DNA of 64,000 nucleotides, taken from assembly GCA_964371075.1 (NCBI GenBank), contig CAYJKN010000002.1:1-64000 (forward strand), written 5' to 3'. The notes beneath the pieces were generated by a model that was not told the DNA's origin, made no database searches, and saw only the letters and a list, made by a program, of their open reading frames with translations. Below, piece after piece: positions 9,110 through 17,723 of this stretch (position 1 is its first letter; each line of letters opens with the position of its first letter). This DNA is from UTCHB3 sp964371075 (GTDB lineage Bacteria; Bacteroidota; Ignavibacteria; Ignavibacteriales; Ignavibacteriaceae). Position numbers and translations under genes: made by a program.

Positions 9110-11239
9110 ATGGAAAAATTTAAATTAACCATCAATCTCCTTTTGAGGCGGCTTACTGTTATGAACAAGCTCTCCCTCATAGGGCTTGTTCTGGGAGTTC
9201 CTCTTACCATCCTGTTGGTTGTCAGTCTTAGTAACCTGATGGAGGGAGTGGATTTTGCCGAAAAAGAACAAAGCGGAATAAAGTATATCCGGCCTCTGAG
9301 TGTGTTAAAAGTTCAAATACTAAAACATAAATCGTTCACTTTTGCCGCCGGTGCTGCAAAAACTGATTTCCAGAAAAGCCTTACAGAACTTAATGCCCAG
9401 ATTAAAGATGAATTTGATATTCTCATTGCTCTCTCGGAAGAAGAGGGTGAACACATCCAACTTGATGAAAAAACTTTATCACAGATGGAGGAATATGATC
9501 TTTCACCACGGACATTACTCACAAAGTGGGAAAAACTTGTAACTGTCCAGAAAGGTCAACACAGTTCACTTTCAGATCAGGATTACAACAAAATCATCGC
9601 CGATATCAGCAAACTTACCAAACTTGTTGGTATCAAATCAAACCTGATACTTGATCCTGAGGGAGATTCTTATTACTTAATGGATGTTGCGTTGTTGCGC
9701 ATGCCCAAAGTTCAAGAGCTGCTCACATCGGCTTTTACACTCGCCGTTGAGGATGAACAGGATTCTGTTTTTAATTATGACCGTATGGCCGAGATAATTT
9801 ATCTAAACCGTACACTCAGAGAAGCAGTGCTTGAAGATATTCCCGGTTCAATTAACAGTGCAATTGAACAGGACCCCAAGTTTCATGATAAATCGGAATC
9901 ACTCTCAAAAACACTTATCCCTCTTGTTGAAAGATATCGTACGGGAATTGGCTCGTTGATCGAGGTTTTTGAAAATATTATAAGAAACAACAAAACTGCC
10001 GGCATCGAAGATCTGACCAACAAAACTGAAGAGCAATTAAATGAGAGCCTTCTTTTTTGGAACGCCACCCTCACCGAACTTGAGATTTTGATCGATACAA
10101 GAATCAACTATTTTTATGCTAACATCCTCGTAACCCTTCTTGTTGCCATCGCAGCATTTGTTTTTGCTTTTGTGTTCATTTTCCTGACAGCAAGGGGCAT
10201 AATGAATCCCGTCAAAGGAGTTGCTGCTATTGCCAATAACCTTTCGGCAGGAGACATCAAGGCCGCCAAAGAGGAGATAACAATTATTCAGGAGAGATTT
10301 GTTATCCCTTCAGGTAGAAGTTCAAAAGACAGGGATGAGATTTGGAATCTGTTCAGAGCCGTAAGATCAACCATCTATGATCTTGAAACACTTCTGGGTG
10401 AAGTAAGCAAAGCCGGAATTGCTGTAACTTCATCGGTAACCCAGATAACATCATCCGTTCAGTCACTTAATGCAGCAATTAATGAACAGGCTGCATCAAC
10501 TGCCGAAGTAAACGCCACGGGTAAGGAGATATACAGTAGTTCAATCCATCTATCAAGGACAGTTGAGGAAGTCTCCGATAAATCGGGGAAAACACTTATA
10601 CTTGCTGATAAAGGTGCCGCCGGCCTTGCTGAAATTACCACTTCAATGTCATCACTTGAATCGGGTTCAAAAGATATTTCTGAAAAACTGAAACTGCTTT
10701 ACCACAAAACCGGAAATATCACAAATGTAATTACAACAATTACAAAGATTGCCACCCAGACAAATCTTCTTTCACTTAATGCTTCCATTGAAGCCGAAAA
10801 AGCCGGTGAATATGGAACAGGATTTTCCGTTGTTGCCGCAGAGATCAAAAGGCTTGCGGAAGAGACAGCTCTTGCCGCCCTTGAAATTGAAGAAATGATT
10901 CATGAAATGCAACAGGCTGTTAAAGAGGGGGTAATCGGGGTTGAAACTTATGCAGGCACCACCCGAAGCAGTGCCGGAAGAATTTCGGGAATTGCAGAAA
11001 GTATTAATGAAATTATTCTTTATACAAAAGATGTACTCCCAAGTTTTGAAGCAGTAAGCTCCCAGATGCAGATGCAAACCGATGGAGCCGAGCAGATCAG
11101 TGAAGCGATGAATGAGTTAAATGCAGGTGCCGTCCATACAAGAGAATCAATTTCGGAATTTAGTGAGATTACAGGCAGACTTGAAGGAGCCGTAAAATCG
11201 CTTCGTGATGTGGTTTCAAAATTCAGGTTTGGCGGTTAA
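9110..11239 (+). CDS. Methyl-accepting chemotaxis protein with helical-bundle-type sensor
   Basis: A 709-residue receptor. TM1 is near residues 19-42. An all-helical periplasmic region (about 43-335) lacks Cache motifs and looks like a long four-helix-bundle sensor. TM2 is near 337-360 (ANILVTLLVAIAAFVFAFVF), then HAMP. The signalling domain has QTNLLSLNASIEAEKAGE and ends with a TDGAEQISEAMNELNAGA segment that mirrors the preceding receptor. The cytoplasmic halves of the two receptors are clearly related while their sensors are not, so the pathway probably integrates two inputs. It is in the same operon, with three bases before the next gene. Confidence 0.93.
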   Translation: MEKFKLTINLLLRRLTVMNKLSLIGLVLGVPLTILLVVSLSNLMEGVDFAEKEQSGIKYIRPLSVLKVQILKHKSFTFAAGAAKTDFQKSLTELNAQIKDEFDILIALSEEEGEHIQLDEKTLSQMEEYDLSPRTLLTKWEKLVTVQKGQHSSLSDQDYNKIIADISKLTKLVGIKSNLILDPEGDSYYLMDVALLRMPKVQELLTSAFTLAVEDEQDSVFNYDRMAEIIYLNRTLREAVLEDIPGSINSAIEQDPKFHDKSESLSKTLIPLVERYRTGIGSLIEVFENIIRNNKTAGIEDLTNKTEEQLNESLLFWNATLTELEILIDTRINYFYANILVTLLVAIAAFVFAFVFIFLTARGIMNPVKGVAAIANNLSAGDIKAAKEEITIIQERFVIPSGRSSKDRDEIWNLFRAVRSTIYDLETLLGEVSKAGIAVTSSVTQITSSVQSLNAAINEQAASTAEVNATGKEIYSSSIHLSRTVEEVSDKSGKTLILADKGAAGLAEITTSMSSLESGSKDISEKLKLLYHKTGNITNVITTITKIATQTNLLSLNASIEAEKAGEYGTGFSVVAAEIKRLAEETALAALEIEEMIHEMQQAVKEGVIGVETYAGTTRSSAGRISGIAESINEIILYTKDVLPSFEAVSSQMQMQTDGAEQISEAMNELNAGAVHTRESISEFSEITGRLEGAVKSLRDVVSKFRFGG

Positions 11240-11242
11240 TAA

Positions 11243-11701
11243 ATGCTCTGTCTTACGTTCGAAATAAGCGAAAATAAATATGCCGTTGAGGCTCAGGAAG
11301 TTATGGAAGTGGTTCCTCCTGTGAATCTCACTGCCATGGCAAAAGCCCCTGATTATTTCTCCGGAAGATTTAACTACAGAGGAATAATTGTTCCTGTAAT
11401 TGATTTAAGATCGCTTATGATGGGGTTTCCATCCAAAATACTCCTCAGTACACGAATAATTATCGTTAACTATTATGTTGACGATAAGGTACATCTGCTT
11501 GGCCTATTGTGTGAAAGAGTGATGGATATTATCAGAATTAAAGAAGAAGACCTGCAAACACCGGGATATGTAACGGAAGAAACCAGTTATCTCGGTAAAC
11601 TGATTAATTTGCGAACCGGCATTGTGCAGCTTGTAACTATTCATGACCTCTTACCCGCATTTGTGAGAAAAAATCTTTTTGTGGAGCCGGATGATGCGTA
11701 A
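11243..11701 (+). CDS. CheW-type coupling protein (WspB position)
   Basis: A 152-residue CheW-domain protein that should link the receptors to the CheA kinase. Typical pieces are LTFEISENKYAVEAQEVMEVVP at the start, FSGRFNYRGIIVPVIDLRSL in the middle and IVQLVTIHDLLP at the end. It sits directly between receptor and CheR, the position of wspB. Its 3' end overlaps the start of the cheR gene. Confidence 0.93.
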   Translation: MLCLTFEISENKYAVEAQEVMEVVPPVNLTAMAKAPDYFSGRFNYRGIIVPVIDLRSLMMGFPSKILLSTRIIIVNYYVDDKVHLLGLLCERVMDIIRIKEEDLQTPGYVTEETSYLGKLINLRTGIVQLVTIHDLLPAFVRKNLFVEPDDA

Positions 11702-12953
11702 TTTTGATGTCGGGCTCGCTGCTCTGTTGCCTCTCCTTGCACGCACAATTGGACTGGATCACTCAACGATTGGAATCAAAAGCCTTGAACTTACGCTTAA
11801 AAGGAGGCTTTCACAAGTAAATTCTGAAAACGCACTCGAATATGTAAATTCCCTTGAGAAAGACAAATCTGAACTGCAAAAATTTGTGGAGATGATTGTT
11901 GTCCCCGAAACATGGTTTTTTAGAGATTATCAACCGTTTATGTTTCTGCAGGAAGAAGTAAAATCAAAATTTATGCGTACTGTCACTCAGCCGTTAAGAA
12001 TTTTATCGATCCCTTCTTCCACAGGTGAAGAGCCATATTCGATTGTGATGGCGTTGAAGGAGATCGATTACCCTCTTCAGCTTCTTGCAATTGATGCGGT
12101 GGATATCAGTTCTGTGGCAACCGACAAGGCGATGAGAGGAGTTTACGGGAAATCATCCTTCAGAGGAGTTGAAGAATCGATTATAAAAAAATATTTTACA
12201 GTGGAAGGTGAAAGTTTTGTTTTATCAGAAGAGATTAAAAAGACGGTAACATTCCATAACGAAAACCTTGCAAATCCCTTTTTTATGCAGTATAAACTCC
12301 CTTATGACATGATTTTTTGTCGGAATCTCATAATTTATCTCGATGGAAAAGCCAGGGAAACTGCAATCAATCATATTAAAAGGTTGCTTAAACCCGATGG
12401 TTATCTTTTTTCGGGACATACCGAGGTGATGTTTTATTCTTCAAATGGATTCCGTTCAGTTTCACATCCAAAGTCGTTTGCGCTCTATATTGAGACACCA
12501 AAGCCGGAACCCGTCAGACGCCCTGTTTCAAGGGGATCAATTGAACGAACGGTTCCGCTGCCCCCTGTTGTCAAAAGACAATTCTCGACATCAAAAGTTG
12601 AAGGGAAAAGAAAAACAAACGAGATTCCACCGGCAGTTACCCCCGATTTTGAATACGAATATATTCAGGAGCTTGCCAATAGAGGTGAATTAACCACAGC
12701 GAGACGAAAATGTGAGGAATTACTCCAAAAAGACCCAACAAACAAAGAGTTGATATGTCTTATGGGTGAAATTAGCCTTGCAAGTGGTAAGGTGGATGAA
12801 GCTGAGAACAATTTTCTTAGAGTATTATATCTTGAGCCAAACCATACATTGGCTTTGGTGCATATCAGCCTGTTGTATGAGCAGAAGGGGGATCAAACTA
12901 AATCGACCCTCTATAAAGAACGGCTGAAGAGAGTGAATGAGAGGTCGAGATGA
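11691..12953 (+). CDS. CheR-type protein-glutamate methyltransferase with C-terminal TPR (WspC-like)
   Basis: A CheR methyltransferase of about 420 residues. The N-terminal helical domain is followed by VVPETWFFRDYQPF and the SAM-binding motif PSSTGEEPYSIVMAL, then YDMIFCRNLIIYLD and GYLFSGHTEVM. Residues about 330-420 carry TPR repeats (TARRKCEELLQKDPTNKEL, DEAENNFLRVLYLEPNHTLAL), the same CheR-TPR fusion as WspC. An upstream TTG at 11679 is in frame, but the ATGs at 11691/11694 lie after GTGGAG and are preferred; the gene overlaps the cheW stop. It should methylate the two receptors. The TPR may replace the missing pentapeptide tether (inference). Confidence 0.92.
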   Translation: MMRNFDVGLAALLPLLARTIGLDHSTIGIKSLELTLKRRLSQVNSENALEYVNSLEKDKSELQKFVEMIVVPETWFFRDYQPFMFLQEEVKSKFMRTVTQPLRILSIPSSTGEEPYSIVMALKEIDYPLQLLAIDAVDISSVATDKAMRGVYGKSSFRGVEESIIKKYFTVEGESFVLSEEIKKTVTFHNENLANPFFMQYKLPYDMIFCRNLIIYLDGKARETAINHIKRLLKPDGYLFSGHTEVMFYSSNGFRSVSHPKSFALYIETPKPEPVRRPVSRGSIERTVPLPPVVKRQFSTSKVEGKRKTNEIPPAVTPDFEYEYIQELANRGELTTARRKCEELLQKDPTNKELICLMGEISLASGKVDEAENNFLRVLYLEPNHTLALVHISLLYEQKGDQTKSTLYKERLKRVNERSR

Positions 12954-13621
12954 AACCCAAAGTTAAAGAAAGATGTTGGCAGGTTATTGGTGTTTTTGGA
13001 GATAAATCGTGTGAAAGTCTCACGGAATATCTTCATTGTAAACATTGCCCTGTTTACTCCGATTCGGCAAAGGAATTTTTCGACCGTGAGATCCCTGCCG
13101 AGTTTCTCGATTCCTGGACAGTTACTCTCTCAAAACAGAAAGAGAAAAGAGAACGGGGTGATATGTCGGTCACCATTTTCCGACTCGGAACGGAATACCT
13201 TGCAATCGACACAAATTGTTTCCTCGTGGCGGTGGAAGTGAAACCGGTGCATTTTGTCCCTTTCCGAACCAATAAATCATTCAGAGGTTTGGTAAATATC
13301 GATGGTGAACTGCTTCTCTGTTTTAACCTGGAGACATTGTTAAATATTTCCAGGAGTGACTACATCAATGTAACTGAAAAGGCAGTTTACAAAAGGATGA
13401 TTGCCATCAGAACAGGCGGTGAACGAATTGTGTTTGAAGTGGATGAAATTATTGGAGTGAAGCGAATCTCCTCATCGGCTATAAAACCGCTTCCGGCAAC
13501 CGCCCAGAAAGCAACGGAGATTTTTTCCAACGGAATTTTTGAAACAGAAGAGTTAACAGCAGGTCTGCTGAACGAAACTAAAATTAGTGAGTCGTTCAGA
13601 TCTTCTCTTAAATATCAGTGA
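12950..13621 (+). CDS. CheW-type coupling protein with N-terminal cysteine cluster (WspD-like)
   Basis: A 223-residue protein. Residues about 70-210 form a CheW domain (FRLGTEYLAIDTNCFLVAVE, FRGLVNIDGELLLCFNLETLL). The first 50 residues carry CW-x-x-IGVFGDKSC followed by LHCKHCPVY, with cysteines 9, 21, 30 and 33. The same layout is recalled from Pseudomonas WspD, and it could bind metal or sense redox state (inference). Its ATG overlaps the cheR stop by four bases (ATGA), and its own stop overlaps the start of the next gene. Two CheW proteins flanking CheR is the Wsp gene order. Confidence 0.92.
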   Translation: MKPKVKERCWQVIGVFGDKSCESLTEYLHCKHCPVYSDSAKEFFDREIPAEFLDSWTVTLSKQKEKRERGDMSVTIFRLGTEYLAIDTNCFLVAVEVKPVHFVPFRTNKSFRGLVNIDGELLLCFNLETLLNISRSDYINVTEKAVYKRMIAIRTGGERIVFEVDEIIGVKRISSSAIKPLPATAQKATEIFSNGIFETEELTAGLLNETKISESFRSSLKYQ

Positions 13622-16600
13622 TTATGCAGAACATGGTTTTACTTGAAATATTTCGCACCGTACTTCTGGAAAATCTTCCAAAGTACGAGAAATTTGTGGC
13701 TTCGGGGTCAATTGACGACATAAAACCGTTGATCTCTGTGATTCAGACTATCCGTTCTTCAGCAAAGCTTGTTTCACTTGAACTGCTTGTTGAACTGTGT
13801 GTCTCAATGGAATTGTTCCTTACGAGAAGTCTTGAATTGAATGAACCGATAAGTGAGTTAAACAGGAATTTTTTCCTCACTGCCGGCGAACTTATGAAGG
13901 AGCTTACTCATGTTGATCCGGCAGAAATTCCTAAAAAGACCGATTCAAGCGACCTTCTGATTGCCGATCTCACTACATATTTTACCAAACCCCGGCTGCA
14001 AACTTCGCAACCCGAGGCACCTCAACCTGTGGTCAGTAAAACCAAATCGACAGTTGATCCCGTTCTCATAGGCTTGTTTAAATCCGAAATGGCGACCCAC
14101 TCAAAAGTGATGTTTGATGTTTTGGAGAAGGGCACTTCTGCAACAAAGGATGAACTTAGCGGGATGATGAGAGCTGCCCATTCAATCAAGGGTGCATTCA
14201 GGATCACCGGTTTTAATCCCGGAGCCGGACTTGCCAGTAAAATGGAAGATTATTTTAACACTTTGATCTCCGGCGAAGCCACCATTTCTGAAGAGTTGAT
14301 CAACAAGTATAAAGAAGTAACATCTTTTTTCCATTCTTTAGTGGACACCCCTGATGATGAAATCCCGGCAAAAGCTTCTGATATCACACTCATCAGTAAA
14401 TTAACTTCTCTTTTGGATGGATCGAAAGCAACACCCTTTCAACCTAAAGCACCAAAACCGGAGCCTCCTAAACCACAGAAGGAAAAAGTTGAGTCAAAAC
14501 TTGACCTTTCCATGGTTGATCTGTTTAAAATAGAACTCGAATCAAACACCAAAGTGCTCGAAAGAGGGCTTGTGGATGCCGAAGGAGAAACTTCAAAAGA
14601 GAAACTTGAACCACTGATGAGAGCAGCCCACTCGATAAAAGGGGCTGCCAGAATTGTGGGGATCAATCAAGCTGTCGGGCTTGCTCACTCAATGGAAGAT
14701 GTGCTTAGCCTCGCCATAAAAAGTGAGATAAGACTCTCCGACAAACATATCGACCTCCTGCTTCAAGGGAACGATATATTTAAATTTATTTCACGGCTTT
14801 CTGGATCAGAAATTGAATCGGAGATCGTCAATAATATTGATAAAATCAACTCAATCTCTGCTTCCCTTTCAGGAGTGGTTTCAGGTGAAGAGACTCCCAA
14901 GCAGGCTAAAACCGATGAAAAAGTAACTCAGGCTCCTCAAAAAACGGTAACTCCACACAAAGAGAAAAAAGAGGATGCACTTTTTGTAAGAGTGCTTGCA
15001 GATAATCTAAACAGATTATTGGGGCTTGCCGGAGAGATCAAAATTCAGGCAAAGTTTACAAAACCGTTTCAAAATAATCTTCTGGCTTCAAAACAAACTT
15101 TAAGAGAAACCTCAAGACTTCACGAGAGCCTCACCTCAAGAATAGAGGAGATGGGTCTTACTGAAAAACTGGCGGACAGACTTGACGGATCGCAGGAAGC
15201 ACTCGAAAGACTTGAGTGGAACCTGAATACAATTATCGACCGTTTTGAGATATTTTCAAGAAATATCGAAAGATTGTCGGAATCACTCGGGAATCAGGTT
15301 ATTGCTTCCAAAATGAGACCGGTTTCAGACGGACTTCATGGAATCCCGAGAATGGTAAGAGACCTCGCCCGCGATTCGGGTAAAAAAATCAATTTTGAAA
15401 TTTTTGGCGACGATACAATGATCGATCGCGACATTCTCGATAAGATCGAAGCTCCATTATCACACCTGATCGCCAACGCCGTTGATCATGGTATTGAAAC
15501 TCCCGAAGAACGACTCGCTGCAGGAAAACCGGAAACGGGACGGATAGTCCTCGAAGCCGGGCACAGAGCAGGTTTCCTTACCATCACAGTGGAAGATGAC
15601 GGTAGAGGTGTGGATGAAGCTGTAATCAAATCAAAAATAATTGAAAAAGGTTACGTATCGGCTGAAATGTCTGAGAACCTCAGTAAAGCTGAAATTCTTG
15701 ATTTTCTTTTTCTTCCCGGCTTTTCAACAAAAGTTGGAGTTTCAAAAGTTTCGGGAAGGGGAGTTGGACTCGATATTGTAATGAACCTGATCCATCAGGT
15801 TGGCGGGAAATCAAAAATTGACTCGGAACCGGGTAAGGGAAGTAAATTTACTCTTCAACTCCCTGTTACACTTTCAATTTTAAGAGCCCTTTTACTTAAA
15901 GTAAATTCTGAACTTTATGCCCTTCCTCTTGCCAGAGTTGAGACACTTTTGAGCATCAGGGAGGATGAAATGTACACCATCGAAGACCGTCAATATTATA
16001 AATGGGCAGGTGAAAATCTTGGTATAGTTAACTGTACACGCCTGATGGGACTTACGGACGAGGGGAGCAAGGGTGAATTTATAAACCTTGCCGTTGTTGG
16101 TGATCGAACAGGAAAATATGCCGTGGCGGTGGATGCTTTTCTTGGTGAAAGAGATATTGTTGTCTCAGTAATTGACGGTAAACTTGGTAAAATCCCCAAT
16201 ATTTCTGCGGCGGCTATACTTGAAGAAGGTTCAATTGCGTTAATAATTGATCCCGATGATTTGATCCACTCAATCGAAGCTCACATCAAGGGAGCCCGAC
16301 CCGATAAAGTGACCTCACACCTGATTAAAGCCGGAAAAACAAAAAACATTCTGGTTGTGGATGATTCCCTCACGGTTCGTGAAGTTGAAAGAAAATTGCT
16401 GGAGAACAGTGGTTACACAGTGGTTACAGCGGTTGACGGAATCGACGGTTTTAATACTCTTCAGAAAGAGGAGTTTGATCTTGTTATCACAGATGTTGAC
16501 ATGCCAAGAATGAACGGAATACAATTTGTCGAAAAGATCAAATCTGACCCAAATTATAAAGATATTCCCGTAATGATAGTATCCTACAAAGACAGGGAAG

Positions 16601-16713
16601 AGGATCGTTTGCTTGGCTTAAATGCCGGTGCAAACTATTACCTTACCAAAAGTTCTTTCCATGACGAGAGTTTAATAAATGCTGTAATCGACCTCATAGG
16701 AGAGGCTACATGA
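13618..16713 (+). CDS. Hybrid CheA histidine kinase with three Hpt-like domains and receiver (WspE-like)
   Basis: A 1031-residue kinase. The first domain (about 1-100) is Hpt-like, but its phospho-site position holds Gln43 (QTIRSSAKLVSLE). Two intact Hpt domains follow, with His188 in RAAHSIKGAFRI and His338 in RAAHSIKGAARIVG, separated by Pro/Lys-rich linkers. Next come the dimerisation region, the ATPase (VDHGIETPEERLAAGKPETG, GRGVGLDIV), a CheW-like regulatory domain and a C-terminal receiver with phospho-acceptor Asp959 in TDVDMPRMNG, then VMIVSYKDREEDRLLGLNAG. The receiver and Hpt sequences are strongly WspE-like. Extra Hpt copies make it longer than WspE, which I recall as roughly 750 residues. 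It should phosphorylate CheB and the PP2C response regulator downstream. Confidence 0.95.
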   Translation: MIMQNMVLLEIFRTVLLENLPKYEKFVASGSIDDIKPLISVIQTIRSSAKLVSLELLVELCVSMELFLTRSLELNEPISELNRNFFLTAGELMKELTHVDPAEIPKKTDSSDLLIADLTTYFTKPRLQTSQPEAPQPVVSKTKSTVDPVLIGLFKSEMATHSKVMFDVLEKGTSATKDELSGMMRAAHSIKGAFRITGFNPGAGLASKMEDYFNTLISGEATISEELINKYKEVTSFFHSLVDTPDDEIPAKASDITLISKLTSLLDGSKATPFQPKAPKPEPPKPQKEKVESKLDLSMVDLFKIELESNTKVLERGLVDAEGETSKEKLEPLMRAAHSIKGAARIVGINQAVGLAHSMEDVLSLAIKSEIRLSDKHIDLLLQGNDIFKFISRLSGSEIESEIVNNIDKINSISASLSGVVSGEETPKQAKTDEKVTQAPQKTVTPHKEKKEDALFVRVLADNLNRLLGLAGEIKIQAKFTKPFQNNLLASKQTLRETSRLHESLTSRIEEMGLTEKLADRLDGSQEALERLEWNLNTIIDRFEIFSRNIERLSESLGNQVIASKMRPVSDGLHGIPRMVRDLARDSGKKINFEIFGDDTMIDRDILDKIEAPLSHLIANAVDHGIETPEERLAAGKPETGRIVLEAGHRAGFLTITVEDDGRGVDEAVIKSKIIEKGYVSAEMSENLSKAEILDFLFLPGFSTKVGVSKVSGRGVGLDIVMNLIHQVGGKSKIDSEPGKGSKFTLQLPVTLSILRALLLKVNSELYALPLARVETLLSIREDEMYTIEDRQYYKWAGENLGIVNCTRLMGLTDEGSKGEFINLAVVGDRTGKYAVAVDAFLGERDIVVSVIDGKLGKIPNISAAAILEEGSIALIIDPDDLIHSIEAHIKGARPDKVTSHLIKAGKTKNILVVDDSLTVREVERKLLENSGYTVVTAVDGIDGFNTLQKEEFDLVITDVDMPRMNGIQFVEKIKSDPNYKDIPVMIVSYKDREEDRLLGLNAGANYYLTKSSFHDESLINAVIDLIGEAT

Positions 16714-17723
16714 GAATTGGAATTGTAAACGATCTTTCACTTGCTGTTGAAGCCTTGCGACGTGTGATCATGATGGTTGAAAATCTTGAAATCGCCTGGG
16801 TGGCCTATGACGGGAAACAGGCTGTTGAACTTGCAATAAAGGACAGGCCCGATCTTATCCTGATGGATCTTATTATGCCTGTAATGGATGGAGTTCAGGC
16901 AACAGCCGAAATTATGAAAAAATCGCCTTGTGCAATTCTTGTTGTAACGGCATCTGTTGGGGGAAATTCATCCAAAGTTTTTGAAGCGATGGGGCATGGT
17001 GCCCTTGATGCTGTGGCCACTCCCGTTTTCGATTTTTCAGGGAATGCTACGGGTGCCGGTGAACTGATCGCTAAAATCAATTCCCTAAAACGCCTGATTC
17101 AAGGGAAAAGTTATTTTAAACCTGTAATAGCCAAACGGGCAGCGAGAACGGCTTTCCCTCTTGTTGCAATTGGATCTTCAACCGGAGGACCAAAAGCTCT
17201 TGGAACAATTCTCTCCCTTTTGCCCGAAAATTTTAATGCAGCATTAGTGATAATTCAGCATGTTGATCAACGATTTGCCGAAGAACTTGCAACCTGGCTT
17301 AATAAACAAACTCCTCTTACTGTTTCCATTGCAGTGCAAGGGCAGTCGCCTGCGGCTTCCAATGTTTATCTTGCCGGGACTAATGATCACCTTATAATCG
17401 ACAGATATGGAAGGTTTGCTTATGTGGCTGAACCAAAAGAATATCCATATCGCCCCTCTGTTGATACATTTTTTTATTCTCTTCTTGATAACTGGGGTGC
17501 AAAAGATGCCGCAGTTCTCCTTACCGGAATGGGAAAGGATGGAGCTGACGGGCTTTCACGCCTGAAAGAGAGTGGTTGGATGACCATCGCTCAAGATGAG
17601 AAATCATCAATTGTATTCGGAATGCCAAAAGCAGCAATTGAACTTAATGCTGCTGTGAAGGTGCTCGACCCTGAAAGGATTGCCGGAGAATTGATAAATC
17701 TATATGCAAAAAAAGGAATTTAA
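16710..17723 (+). CDS. CheB-type receptor methylesterase (WspF-like)
   Basis: A 337-residue protein with an N-terminal receiver (MRIGIVNDLSLAVEALRR, phospho-acceptor Asp53 in LMDLIMPVMDG, SPCAILVVTASV, FEAMGHGALDAVATP) and a C-terminal methylesterase domain (AIGSSTGGPKAL, VIIQHVDQRFAEELA, LLTGMGKDGADGL). Length and motifs match WspF/CheB. It removes receptor methyl groups, giving adaptation opposite to CheR. The ATG overlaps the cheA stop (ATGA). In Pseudomonas, loss of WspF locks the pathway on; the same logic would be expected here. Confidence 0.95.
   Translation: MRIGIVNDLSLAVEALRRVIMMVENLEIAWVAYDGKQAVELAIKDRPDLILMDLIMPVMDGVQATAEIMKKSPCAILVVTASVGGNSSKVFEAMGHGALDAVATPVFDFSGNATGAGELIAKINSLKRLIQGKSYFKPVIAKRAARTAFPLVAIGSSTGGPKALGTILSLLPENFNAALVIIQHVDQRFAEELATWLNKQTPLTVSIAVQGQSPAASNVYLAGTNDHLIIDRYGRFAYVAEPKEYPYRPSVDTFFYSLLDNWGAKDAAVLLTGMGKDGADGLSRLKESGWMTIAQDEKSSIVFGMPKAAIELNAAVKVLDPERIAGELINLYAKKGI

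Noticed and set aside
10772..11077. 101-codon minus-strand frame in the second receptor gene
   Set aside because: Antisense shadow of the conserved receptor hairpin; no ribosome site.
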